Shown here in pieces: positions 22,073 to 32,649 of a stretch of DNA of 64,000 nucleotides. Location: the NCBI GenBank assembly GCA_004194705.1, contig SADC01000034.1:1-64000 (forward strand). The letters are read 5' to 3'. Positions within the stretch are counted from its first letter, which is position 1. The number at the start of each line of letters is the position of its first letter. The position numbers were made by a program, and so were the translations under genes. This DNA comes from Ditylenchus dipsaci (taxonomy: Eukaryota; Nematoda; Chromadorea; Rhabditida; Anguinidae). The notes beneath the pieces were generated by a model. The model was given only the letters and a program-made list of their open reading frames with translations. It was not told the DNA's origin and searched no databases.

Positions 22073-25000
22073 TCAGCCCGAAGACTTATTTCTCTTGTGC
22101 ATCTCGTCTTGAATTACCTGCGGCGACTTTCCTCTGGTCTCAGGCACAGCCTAAACGTTCATCACTGAAATAACAAAGCAATAAATGAACGAATAGTACC
22201 AATAAAGTGAAGACGAAGGCACTAGCAAGGATACTGGCGAAAATCAAAAAAGTGTATTGACCAATGAGGTTCTAAAAGACAGCGATTACATATATGTAAG
22301 ATAATGAATACCAAAATACATTAAGCGGCAAGTAAACCAGACCCACGATAAAAGATGAAGTCCAGTTACACGTAGAGGCAAGCGAAGTAGCCTACACAGA
22401 ATAATGTTTACGGAATTGGGAAACAGAACGATCAAGGCGATAAAAAATACCTTCCCCTGGCACTTGAATAGAAGACTAAAATTGTTAGATTACTAAAAGT
22501 ACATTATCATATGTAGTATTCCTGCCTTCCGTGATGTAGAACCATGGAATCGTTCCTGAAAATTCCTTCTCTTGACAGTTCACCCAAGAAAAATTCACAC
22601 ACCAGGTCCCCAAGCCCAGCATAGTGTAAATGAAAGCACGCTACCAATCGAAACGTATGTCCAAATGATTGATTGTCCAATCCAGATAGTCTAAAAAGCA
22701 AGGACTAATGTTAGCAATAAGGCTCAGCGCAGAAACTTTAAACGTCAAGGACGCAGTCAGCAAAGAGAGTGAGAGAGCGCAACCAGCAAATCCAGTCAGC
22801 AGTCTAAACTTAAAATATAGATCAAGAGGTAAGCACATACAAACTAGTGTTGACATGCGTGCGAGAAAAATGGCGAGATTTCTCGCAATCTCGCCTCGCA
22901 AATTTCCAAAATCTCGCCTCGCAATCTCGCACGCGGGCTCTTTGAAAAATCGCAAGTCTCGCAAATACTTTTTTTATTTTGCGAGAAACTCGCAAAGAAT
23001 TTTCCAACACTTGGTTGCACGGTTTCGACTGAAAACTAAAAAAAGATCATGTATATTTTTAACTGTAACTGACTTTTTTTAATTGATTTTTATGTCAAAT
23101 TGCTCATAGATAACTCTTACAGGGATGGGACTACCACTGGCTGTAAACATATTTTTTATCCTTTAAATTACAAGTTTAGTGTCAAAATGATCCTCACACT
23201 ATTAGCTATCCAATAAGACTATCAGCAGCGGATTCTACACCTATCAAAGCTTGTATCCAGGCTGAAATATGCCACATTTCGGAAAATCGATGATTTTTGC
23301 TGTTTTTACTTTGACTGGTTTCATTGAAATTTTCTGATTTTTTTCAACAAGTCAAAAAAACGTCACTGCCAAAATAATACCCAAATCCTGCCCCTCAATA
23401 GTAGTTTTTTGTTCCTTGGTCAAAACTTAGCTAGGTACCGTGTTTTCTCAAGTTATTTTTGGTGCGTAAAAATTCTATCTGGTTCTCCATGAAATTCTGA
23501 CTCTAGAAAGTCACTAAACGCGTTGATAAATAAATAAAATCGGGGAAGGCTCAGGCTATTTAAAGCTAAGTGCGCATGATTTTGGCTATTTTCCTTTCGT
23601 TTTGGTGGTCATTCGCTCAAATCCCAAAATTAGGGCATTTGCTGACAGCATAGCAGTGCTGGAAATTATCGAAATCGATTGCTCGATAGTTTCGGTCCTA
23701 GGAGTCGGTAAACTTACTAAAAAAAATAGAGTGTACACTCAGTGAGAAATGAACCACTGTCCTTCTAAACGACGCGTATATGAAGTTCCCCCGCAAAATT
23801 AAAATAACTGCTGTGGCTTATGATAAGTAAATACCAAATAGTGGAAAAGGCAACAAAAGGAGAACCTTGTAGTGTAAAAGCGATAGTGAAGCGAGAATTT
23901 AAAAATCCTTTTTGTGAAAATTCGAGTGACTATGATTCAAGTATGAATCGCGCGAAATCGCGATTTTCTCGCATTTGAAAATTGCGAGATCTCGCAAACT
24001 CGCAAATCTTTGAAATCCCGCCTCGCGATCTCGCACGCCCCTCCCCCCCCAGTTGCCAACACTAATAAAAACTTACAGAGGACGCCTTCCACAGCTTTTG
24101 CAATCAACCTGTTTAGAAAAAAAACCGCAGAGATAAAAATTCAGATAAAAAAAATACATACCAAAAAAGCTGAGCCTATAGTAGCCAGCACTCTCACAAG
24201 TCCAAAACCAACCTAAATTACATATGTATAGTAAAAAGCTGACAACCATTCCCAAAAGTACAGATGTCCAGGCAGCTTCATTCCTATAAAAATTGAGTTT
24301 GCAATACCAAAATAAATAATAAAAAAAATCCTACAATTTAAGTCCCGCATCCGTAAAAAGCATTGTAGAATAGAAATTGATAACATTGACGCCAGAGAGC
24401 TGACGCACAACCACCAGGAAAAGCGCGATCATAAGTGGCCGACTCAACTCTGGACCGAACATTTTGCAGATGGTGATTTTTGGCTGGTTGGCGGCAGCAG
24501 CAGCTTCACTTTCCATCTTCTCGAGTTCATTAGCCACCTAAAACAGAAATTTATTAAAGTGGAGTCGTGAAAATAGCAGCACAAACATCGCTGTCCCCAC
24601 GCAAACTTTGCAAATCTTTTTTGGCTAGCTCATTTTCACCCTTGATGACCAAGGTGAACTTTGGTGATTCCGGACAGAAAATTAAAATTGCGCTAAAAGA
24701 GGGAAAAATGGATTTAGATCGACGGATCATAGTTTAATCACCGACATTTGCGTTATACATGGCACAATTGAGCACACTGAAGACAAACATGAACAAACAT
24801 GACAAACATAAATTTAAAGAATCTGGGAAAATACCAAATAAGTAAGGCCAAAGATTTTGTGTTCCTAAGACAGACGGTAATCCGAGTACCAGAGAGAATA
24901 GAATGGAAATTGCGATCGTTAACTGATGAACGGTACCTAAAAAGACAATAAGCCTCAGATAATAATCACTAGGGCAAGAAGTAAGATACCAAGTGTACCA

Positions 25001-26665
25001 CGGTAGTTAACAGGAGCGATTTCTGCTGAAAGTGAAAATGTTTTTTTTTCAGTACAAGCTGTCAAATAAATTCTTACACAGATACAAAGGCACAAGATTC
25101 GAATTTATACCTGAGCAATTAAAAAATCGATAAAGAAAGTAAATTTGCAGTGATGAAAAAGCCCACCACAATTGACTCCAACGATAAACCGGCCAATAAT
25201 TACCAGATAAAATACCCCAACGTACTTGGCACTGGCAGTGAGCTAAATGATAAAATTATAAATAAGGTGTGAGAGGAAATTACATTGCGAAAATAAATAG
25301 ACACCGCAGTGGACACAAAAACAAGAATGTTGTTGTAGAGAAGAGTTTTTTCGGCCGAGACTGTCAGCTAGCCATCCCGTCACCAATCCACCGAATATTC
25401 CGCCAAAGGGATATATCGATACCAAGACAGACCTGAGAAGAAAATTATTCAGCCCACAAATTTAACATAAATTAAAAAAATGAAACCAGATAATGTTATT
25501 TGTACTGTCCGATATTTGACTGCCATGCATTTCGCAGAATGACTTTGCATACCACTTTTTGATTATCTTCAAAATTTATGGTATATGGACAGTTAGCGAT
25601 ACGGTCAGTTAGCGATGGCCAGTTAGCGATGGCCAGTTAGCGATGGTTTTTTTCAAAATTTTTGATATATTTTGCCATAAAAGTACTCTTTTTGTAGAAA
25701 GCAGTTTTTCTGGGGCCACCCAGTAGCTGAAATTTCCTCAGGAATCCGAATAAAAAACAGAATTTTAAAATAACGCGTGGTCGCTGAGATATGACCTAAA
25801 GTTGCGTGCTTGTCATTTTTAAATGATGACCATCCAACTTTAGGTCATATCTCAGCGACCACGCGTTATTTTAAAATCTGTTTTTCGATTCGGATTCCTG
25901 AGGAAATTTCAGCTACTGGGTGGCCCCAGGAAAAATGTTTTCCACAAAAAGAGTACTTTTATGGCAAAAAAATATCAAAAATTTTGAAAAAAGCATCGCT
26001 AACTGGCCATCGCTAACTGACCGTATCGCTAACTGGCCGGTCCCCAAATTTATATTTAGTAAGTGGAGTAAAACCAGGCATCAAAGATTTGTCCTTTATT
26101 TAAGGTCTCACATATTCTAAATCCTTAAGACTCGACATTAAGATCCTTATCTTTGGTGCTTAAAACTCCACAAGCACTGGAAAAAATGGAACCTTTTAAC
26201 AAAATGAGCGTTATTTTAGAATCTTGAGACATTTACCCCGAACAGAACTCGAAAACTTACACCGGCTGGAGAATTCACTACTCCGAGATGATAGCCTAAA
26301 TTAATACATCACAATTTGCAAAAATTTTTGATGAATCTCAGGATTATTTAGAAATAACAGTACCGTACTGGAATGAGCTGAGAGCAGCCGAAAAAACAGA
26401 GATGAGCAAAATCGCAGTTAGACGTCCCTAGAATGGAATATTACAATAAGCATAACAGTATTACAGTAAGCGTAATTATCGTGAAAACTACATTCAGAGG
26501 CTCTGCGCTAATGCCTTTATGATTTTCATCTCTTGAGGAGCAGCTTAAATCGTTATTCAATGGCTCAGTTTCTTCGCCTTGCGACGCGCTTGAATCCTTG
26601 GCATCAGATGGCTCAGAATCGATATCGACCTGGCTTTCTTGAAAAGCGTCGTGCGTTTCACCCAT
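22073..26665 (-). CDS. SLC2/GLUT-type facilitative sugar transporter (22 exons)
   Basis: Exons: 26665-26492, 26427-26364, 26295-26261, 25566-25487, 25432-25284, 25242-25167, 25110-25078, 25025-24990, 24936-24835, 24776-24746, 24692-24587, 24537-24335, 24283-24247, 24212-24162, 24108-24077, 22803-22737, 22690-22603, 22555-22526, 22475-22451, 22391-22320, 22271-22200, 22150-22073. Phases fit throughout except for two one-base breaks. About 546 residues, close to the usual 500. Motifs in order: GRLTAILL (TM1), GGIFGG with DSLGRK, GRFIVG, HQLTI, PESP, RQLSGVN, GRRP, GPGTIPWF, ARGK, PETRG. It would be a 12-helix plasma-membrane carrier for hexose or a similar sugar. The long acidic N-terminus is unusual. 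Breaks: an extra A in a run of six near 25348 (five gives GRKTLLYNNIL) and a G missing near 22456. Intron 18 starts GC; intron 13 is 34 bp. Two transposons sit in introns 3 and 15. The substrate is not readable from sequence. Confidence 0.9.
22837..24072. mobile_element. hAT-type element in SLC2 intron 15, tag CTCGCAATCTCGC
   Basis: Ends TAGTGTTGACATGCGTGCG and its partner TAGTGTTGGCAACTGG read from the right. The 8-bp flanks ATACAAAC (22837-22844) and ATAAAAAC (24065-24072) match at 7 of 8. TAGTG termini plus 8-bp duplication are typical of hAT. CGCAATCTCGCCTCGC-type tags fill 22865-22990 and 23945-24045. Inside, 23500-23760 is related to 3600-3855. No transposase. On the minus strand it begins 4 bases into the intron. 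Confidence 0.85.
25585..26045. repeat. Fold-back in SLC2 intron 3, tag GGCCAGTTAGCGAT
   Basis: Arrays of GGCCAGTTAGCGAT at 25598-25645 and its complement at 25995-26038, with arms pairing to a centre near 25815 (TTTAGGTCATATCTCAGCGA, CGCGTTATTTTAAAAT). The right end has CCGGTCCCC as in the pogo-like set. Confidence 0.85.
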
Positions 26666-26739
26666 CTTGTCGGTTTTTCGCTTGAAATTAGACAAGTATA
26701 AGCAGGAGGAAGTTAAAAATTCAGATTATAAAGTTTTCC

Positions 26740-27010
26740 CTTTAAAGGGGCATGTCCGGGGCGGCCTCCAGTAAATTCATCCTCCGGTAAATTCATCCTC
26801 CGGTAAATTCATCCTCCGGTAAATTCATCCTCCGGTAAATTCATCCTCCGGTAAATTCATCCTCCGGTAAATTCATCCTCCGGTAAATTCATCCTCCGGT
26901 AAATTCATCCTCCGGTAAATTCATCCTCCGGTAAATTCATCCTCCGGTAAATTCATCCTCCGGTAAATTCATCCTCCGGTAAATTCATCCTCCGGTAAAT
27001 CATCATCTAA
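26740..27010. repeat. 16-bp satellite-like array, about 14 copies
   Basis: From 26771 to 27000 the unit GTAAATTCATCCTCCG is repeated about 14 times with practically no variation. It is preceded by CCTTTAAAGGGGCATGTCCG. A related GGGCATG..TGTCCGGGGCG precedes diverged GTGAATTG units at 30520-30680. It lies about 80 bp upstream of the SLC2 start codon (minus strand). Confidence 0.9.
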
Positions 27011-27107
27011 TTTTGTCTTGACAGGAATATCTTTAATTATCCCCTTTTAAAAAAATTCAATACTGTCTTTTAGCGTAAATCCACTTTTTCTGGCGCAAAT
27101 TTTGGTA

Positions 27108-28433
27108 TAAACCACTAGGCTTGGCACCGGGACGGGAATCCCGGTATCCCGGTCCCGGGGATTTTGAAAATCCCGGTCCCGTTTCCCGTTTTACCAAAGT
27201 ACAAAATCCGGCAACCAGACAATTCTAATATTTTTAGAATTTGTCGCGCGACATTTTCTAATATTTTTCGGTAAATTCGGGACAAAACAACCGAATTTAC
27301 CGAAAAATATTAGAAAATGTCGCGCGACAAATTCTAAAAATATTAGAAAATGTCTGGTTGCCACAAAATCCCGTTTCCCGTTTTAGCATTTCTAAAAATC
27401 CCGGAAAAATCCCGGGATCAAGCAATCGCGAATAGTCTTGAACTGAAAAGATTTTGGCTCTATACGATAAGTCGGTGTTTTTTGCCTTGGTCCCCCTTGT
27501 TGTTTTTATTTTTGCTATCGTCCCTGTTTGTTTTCAGTATTTCATGCCACCTTTGTTTTATTAATTTCTTAGGCATATATATTTCAGCTCTATTGTTTAC
27601 AGAGAAATGCCGCTTAAATTGTTGATCCACGATTTATGTTTAGGTTATTGAATAAAAAAATGTTGCATGGAAATTGAAGCTTAAAAATGTCCAACAATAT
27701 TATTAAAAATCAGAACATACCTGGGGGGACCAAGGCAAAAAACGCCGACTTATCGTTAGTTTTTTGTTCTTTTATCCGTTATCGCCATCGGCCACAATAT
27801 CCACGAGCCACAATATCCCTGGAGTCACAATATCCCCGGCAAATTTGAATCAAATTTAAAATTTATTTTCAGCGTCCAGATCCACATCCAGAACCTGAAA
27901 TTTCGAATTAAGCCAAAAGTAAATAAAGACTATTGTTTCCTATATAGAATCATGTCCTGAGTACAGTTTGATAATACCAAAATAATAAAAAATTCAGCTA
28001 CCAAAACCGCAGTACCGGAGTTTTCACCGTATATTTTCTTAAAAGCCATCATTGTACTCTAAAAGGCCAAGGATTCGCCCAAAAAATTATATAGCTATAT
28101 AGTCTTAAAAAATATACTTCTCAATTCTAATATTTGTATATGAACCGACTGCAGTTTTGCGGCACTTCCCACGTAGCAACAGAACCAAGTGGTCGTCCAA
28201 TTGGAGTAATAAAAAATTTCCGTTGTTCGAGTTCCAAAACCTATTTTCTGCACTAATTATAGCATTCTAAAGATCGTTTGACAGTAGTGAAACTACGTTT
28301 TTAAGCTATCTAAAAAATCCCGTTTCCCGGCGGGATTCCCGGTATTTTTCAAAATCCCGGTCCCGTTTTCAAAAAATTTTAAAATCCCATCCGGTTTCCC
28401 GTTTTCACTCAAAATGCCAAGCCTATAAACCAC
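27108..28433. mobile_element. hAT-like element, tag TCCCGGTCCCGT
   Basis: Ends TAGGCTTGGCACCGGGA and its complement (TTTTGAGTGAAAACGGG variant, then TGCCAAGCCTA). A perfect 8-bp duplication TAAACCAC lies at 27108-27115 and 28426-28433. Arrays of ATCCCGGTCCCG occur at both ends. Inside are a near-perfect palindrome (27208-27362, GTCGCGCGACA words) and a fold-back 27463-27757 with GCCTTGGTCCCCC. A copy of the CCAAGTGGTCGTCC family lies at 28150-28300. No gene. Confidence 0.85.
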
Positions 28434-28564
28434 TTACTATTTTGGTTACTATTTTTCAACCCTCCATAAGGAGGGTTACTATTAGAGAGTGGGTTTGTGA
28501 CTTTGTGACGAAGAAATTGACTTTTTTTAGCCTTGGGGGACCAAGGCAAATGACCTTATCTCCT

Positions 28565-29815
28565 ATGTACAGTCGACGCTCTCTATAACGACTCTCAAGG
28601 GACCGGCTAAACCGAGTCGTTATAGAGAGCGTCGTTATAAACAGCGTCGTTATAAAGAGCACCATTTTTCAACTGTGCATCAGCCAGTCGTTATATAGAG
28701 CGGCATCTTTGGTAACGAACATTCAAATAAAATTGTATCAAAGTAAACATATATTCCGAAAAACGAACAACAATAACATAATTCAAGAGAATGTTGGGTA
28801 CGCGACGTTTCTCTGTAAAGAACGGTTTTGTAGAAGCTAAAAAGACTTCAATTTATTTTAATCTGCGCTTAATTTTTCACATTTTCGTGTAATTCAAAGT
28901 TTAATATGTACTACCCCACTCTGATCTGTGTACTAATTTTTTGGTAGTAATACTTCCGTACTACCATCTGAATACCCTATTATTTCAGAATTAGTTCTAT
29001 CCGTCATTTAAACTTGAGTCTACAATATTTTCCTTCACGCTACAGATCCTAGCCATTCCTTACAGGAAACGGCTTACATGAAAACGGCTTTACAGTGAAA
29101 CGGTTTTACAGGAAAACGTCCGTGTCATTGTCCTGTTTCATGTTCTGCAAGCGTTGATGCGTCTAGATCGTTTCGCCAATGAAACTTTCGCCAATAAGAT
29201 CTTTTCGCCAATGAAATCACTTCGCCAATGGTATGTTTTTGCCAATAGCTTATTTTCTCAAGTACTATTAGTTCATTGGCAAGCTTATTACCTTTCATTT
29301 TGTAGCTCAATTCACTGGCTACAAAATCAGTGATGATTTGCCTGATAAAAAATAAGAGTACTCGAGAAAAGAAGCTATTGGCAAGAACATATTATTGGTA
29401 AAAATCTCATTTGCGAAAGTTTCGTTGGCGGAACGATTACGATTGTGATCGGCTAAAAAGTCGCCGAATTTGTAAATATTTGATAACAGAAGTTGAAACA
29501 CAAAATGTGACCGATTTCTTTAAAATCAGCAAAAGATGATTGCGAAAAATGGTTATTCAACAATAATTTTCATTTCCTGTGAGACAGAATTTCATTCAAA
29601 TTGAATTTTATGCAAAGTTTCCCAAAATCGTTATATAGAGCTGCTCTTTAACAGCTGGGACGGCCAGACTGAGTCGTTATAGAGAGCGGATCGTTATAGA
29701 GAGCGTCGTTATAAAGAGCGCCGTTTCTGCTTAATTTGTTTGAAACCAACCGATTTTTTTTCTCGAGTCGTTATAAAGAGCGTCGTTATAGAGAGCGTCG
29801 ACTGTAGTATTAAAG
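28565..29815. mobile_element. pogo-like fold-back, tag TCGTTATAGAGAGCG
   Basis: TACAGTCGACGCTCTCTATA at the left and its complement at the right (TATAGAGAGCGTCGACTGTA). Tags GTCGTTATARAGAGC are repeated four to five times in each end (28600-28665; 29637-29805). GGGACCGGC is present near the left end. TA target site. The interior includes the fold-back at 29165-29440. Confidence 0.85.
29160..29445. repeat. Fold-back with TTTCGCCAATGA tags
   Basis: Four copies of TTTCGCCAATRA at 29168-29235. At the right, degenerate inverted copies (ATTTGCGAAAGTTTCGTTGG). Inner arms AGCTTATTTTCTCAAGTACT / AGTACTCGAGAAAAGAAGCT. The central hairpin CATTTTGTAGCTCA .. GGCTACAAAAT is the same as at 12756-12790. Confidence 0.75.
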
Positions 29816-29819
29816 ATGT

Positions 29820-32040
29820 TCTGTTTGTCTTTCCACTTTTGATGTTTTGAGCTTTTTGATATGTTTTTGTTTGCTTTTTTGGTCATTTTTTTTCAAATTG
29901 AAGATTGGAATCTCAGGAGTAGAATAGATGTTTTGGATTTTGGTTTTGAGATTTTTTTCGGTTTCAATTTTGGTTTTTAGTGAGCTAATTGTCGTTTTTT
30001 CTTCGTTCTGGAGTCAAAATCTTGGAGCTAAATGTGTTAAATCAAAATGTCGTGTGATAAATTTTGCAGCGCTGAATCTCAGTTTTCTTTTAAAAAAAAG
30101 GTCAGCTAGAAATGACGACTGGAAATAGAGGATTTGTATTCGAATATGGAGGTGTTCATTCGGAGGAAATTTGAATTTGTATCTTATTTTGATTCAAATG
30201 TTTTTTGTTTTTGTCTCAAGAGGAAAGTTGTTTATTTATAATTTACGAGCTGTTTTTATTTGTGTTTAATTATTTTTTGTCTAGAGGTATGTCAGAAAGC
30301 AAGTTTCATAAATGAATTTGGTTTTGGAGAAGATGACCGCTCAGGATATGTACCTACCCTGGTATGAGTGTTTTGATTAGTGAAATTGAATTGTCCGGTA
30401 GAGAATCGTCCATGTACCGAATTACTAGTCATGATTCTTTTAATTGTGTTAAATTCTGGGTGATTTTGATGGTTGGATAAATAGGAAGATAAATTAATGT
30501 AAACATGAATATCCTAAGGGCATGAAATGTCCGGGGCGTGATTTTCCCAGGAGTGAATTGTCACGGATTCTGTGAATACGGTACAGGGACAATTCACGCT
30601 CCTAGATAATTTTCGGCGATAAATTGATATCCTGGTGAATTGATGTCTGGTTAACACGAGAATTCCTGACTGTAACGTTTTACTACCTGGAGGTTTCCAG
30701 ACCTCCTGAGCACGATGATCGCAAAATCGGATCTCTACGCTAGAGTGCAATGCCCACAAAAGGCCCAATTCTCACAGCGACTCTTTGAAAATGGTTGCTT
30801 TTTTTTCAGCCTGGTGAACAGTGAATAACTTTAGCTCAGCGTTTTCTTTTATGCTGATAAGAATGCCTTTTGTCTGGGTTTTCTAATAATGTATCATTTG
30901 CCTATATTCGAATAAGTTTTATGGGTAAAAATTAAAATAATCAAATAAGGCAGTTAAAAAAAATTTACAATTTCACTGAAAGAATGGGAAATTTTTGTAC
31001 TCTGGCCGTTTATCTGCTTGATGCCTGGTCAATACTTGTAGAAGAATTCAAGAGCTACAAGATAGGCGAAAAATCAGCACAAAAGTTGAACAAAGTCACT
31101 CCGAAATTACAGGATAAGAGGTAGAACCAGCTATTTCCCTGATATCGGAATTTGATGGAGTACTCTGTTTAGTTTATACCTGTTAACTTTCAATGGAAAT
31201 ATTTTTGCTGACAATATACCAAAATGCTCAGCGTGAAAAATGCAATAAAACTGTTGCAGAGACTGGGGCACAACTCTCAAAAAGCCAATATCACAAAATT
31301 CAAGCCAAAACAATTTGGCCTCATACCATACCAAAACCAGAGGCTTTTGCACGAAAATTCAGGTGGTTATGGCTTGGTTTCATAATTTTCTTTAAATTTT
31401 GCAGGAAATTTTCAGAAAATAAAAAAATCACGTGATAGAGCATGAAAAACTGCATTAGGTACAAGTGTTATATCACAGGTGAGACCGTATTTTCCCTCTT
31501 TTTGAGAGGGTTGAAGAAGTGTGGTGGCAGCATGGTCATGGATGGAGATATCTGGTTTTATTTTACTGGGTTGGAAATCAATATCGATGTAAACTGTAAT
31601 AGACTGTCGATGCCTTTACGTCAATTGTAGAATTTTTGTATATTATACCACAAGTTGCATAATAATAACTTACAGTTATTGCGTTACACTAGTAAAAAAA
31701 GATAAATAAATTCGCGTTAGTTTCCCTGTTATGTTTCTTCTGTAAATGTTTACATGAAAAAGAAAAAGTCGTGCAAATTCCGCATTCACTCTTATAGCAG
31801 CAAATATAGAAATATGAACAAAAGATTTCATTAAATAGAAAATAAAACTTCGCAGAAACGTTGCTGGGAGAGTGAATGGTAATATGGGAAATTCTACAGT
31901 TATAATTGAGCTTATGAACAAAAAACAATGAAAGATTATTTTGTGAACAAATATAAATTTTTATTAAGAAATTTAGCCAATAATTGTTTTGTGAATGTAT
32001 TGTTTAATACCAAAACTCGTCATGAGATACGGCTGCCCAT
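29820..32040. other. Stretch without a supported gene
   Basis: Contains diverged GTGAATTG tag units (30520-30680) after TGTCCGGGGCG. At 31495-31600 (+) a short frame reads KKCGGSMVMDG, faintly like the GGGSIMVWG block of Tc1 transposases, but nothing flanks it. Otherwise AT-rich text with no coding pattern I can support. Confidence 0.4.
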
Positions 32041-32049
32041 TTTGAGACC

Positions 32050-32118
32050 AAATGACGCTCGATATAAGATACACCTGGTCCGGTCCCGAGGTGTATCTTA
32101 CATCGAAACTTGACTGTA
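32050..32118. repeat. pogo-like MITE, tag TAAGATACACC
   Basis: ATAAGATACACCTGG at the left and CGAGGTGTATCTTACATCG at the right, then AACTTGACTGTA. CCGGTCCCG is inside. Confidence 0.65.
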
Positions 32119-32504
32119 ATGCCAGAATCCTATTAGATAAATAAAGCGCTATGTCCGTGTGTATGTCACGTTTTTTATGAAGCCTGTATTTTATCTATAT
32201 TAGTTAAAGTATAGTCAAAGTATTTAAGTATTTTAATTACGAGTGATAAAAATGTCAGGATAGTAGTTGAAAATATTAAAAGAGGTAGATAAGTCAGAAA
32301 AATAATTAGACAATAAATTAAAAACGCAGCGGACCCGACAGGGGACGCCACGTACTCGTGAAAAAATAGTTTTTAAAGGATCAATGAGCCTCAGGGTGGT
32401 AGGACAACCACCTGGTACCTGCCCTGAACGACTATTCACTTATAAAAATACAAAATTTTGGATTTAGCCTAAAAGGACCATACTTGTTGATGCAAATGAG
32501 AATT

Positions 32505-32637
32505 TGACAAATTCAAATTCGCGTGGGACATTTCTCTTTCGTCTCTCACTGTACTCTTTTGAGTCGCTCGAAATAACTCCAAAGAGTATAGTGCGAGACG
32601 AAAGAGAAGTGTCCCGTGCGCATTTGAATTTGAACTC
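32505..32637. repeat. Small palindrome, CTCTTTCGTCTC family
   Basis: AAATTCGCGTGGGACA .. CTCTTTCGTCTCTCACTGTA and inverted partner to a centre near 32572. A close relative is nested at 42700-42835. Confidence 0.8.
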
Positions 32638-32649
32638 AGCCTGATACTT

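Noticed and set aside
26771..27000. CRISPR-like regular repeats
   Set aside because: The 16-bp units are contiguous without spacers and the host is eukaryotic.
31442..31630. Tc1 transposase fragment (KKCGGSMVMDG)
   Set aside because: Only one short block, with no second motif on either side.
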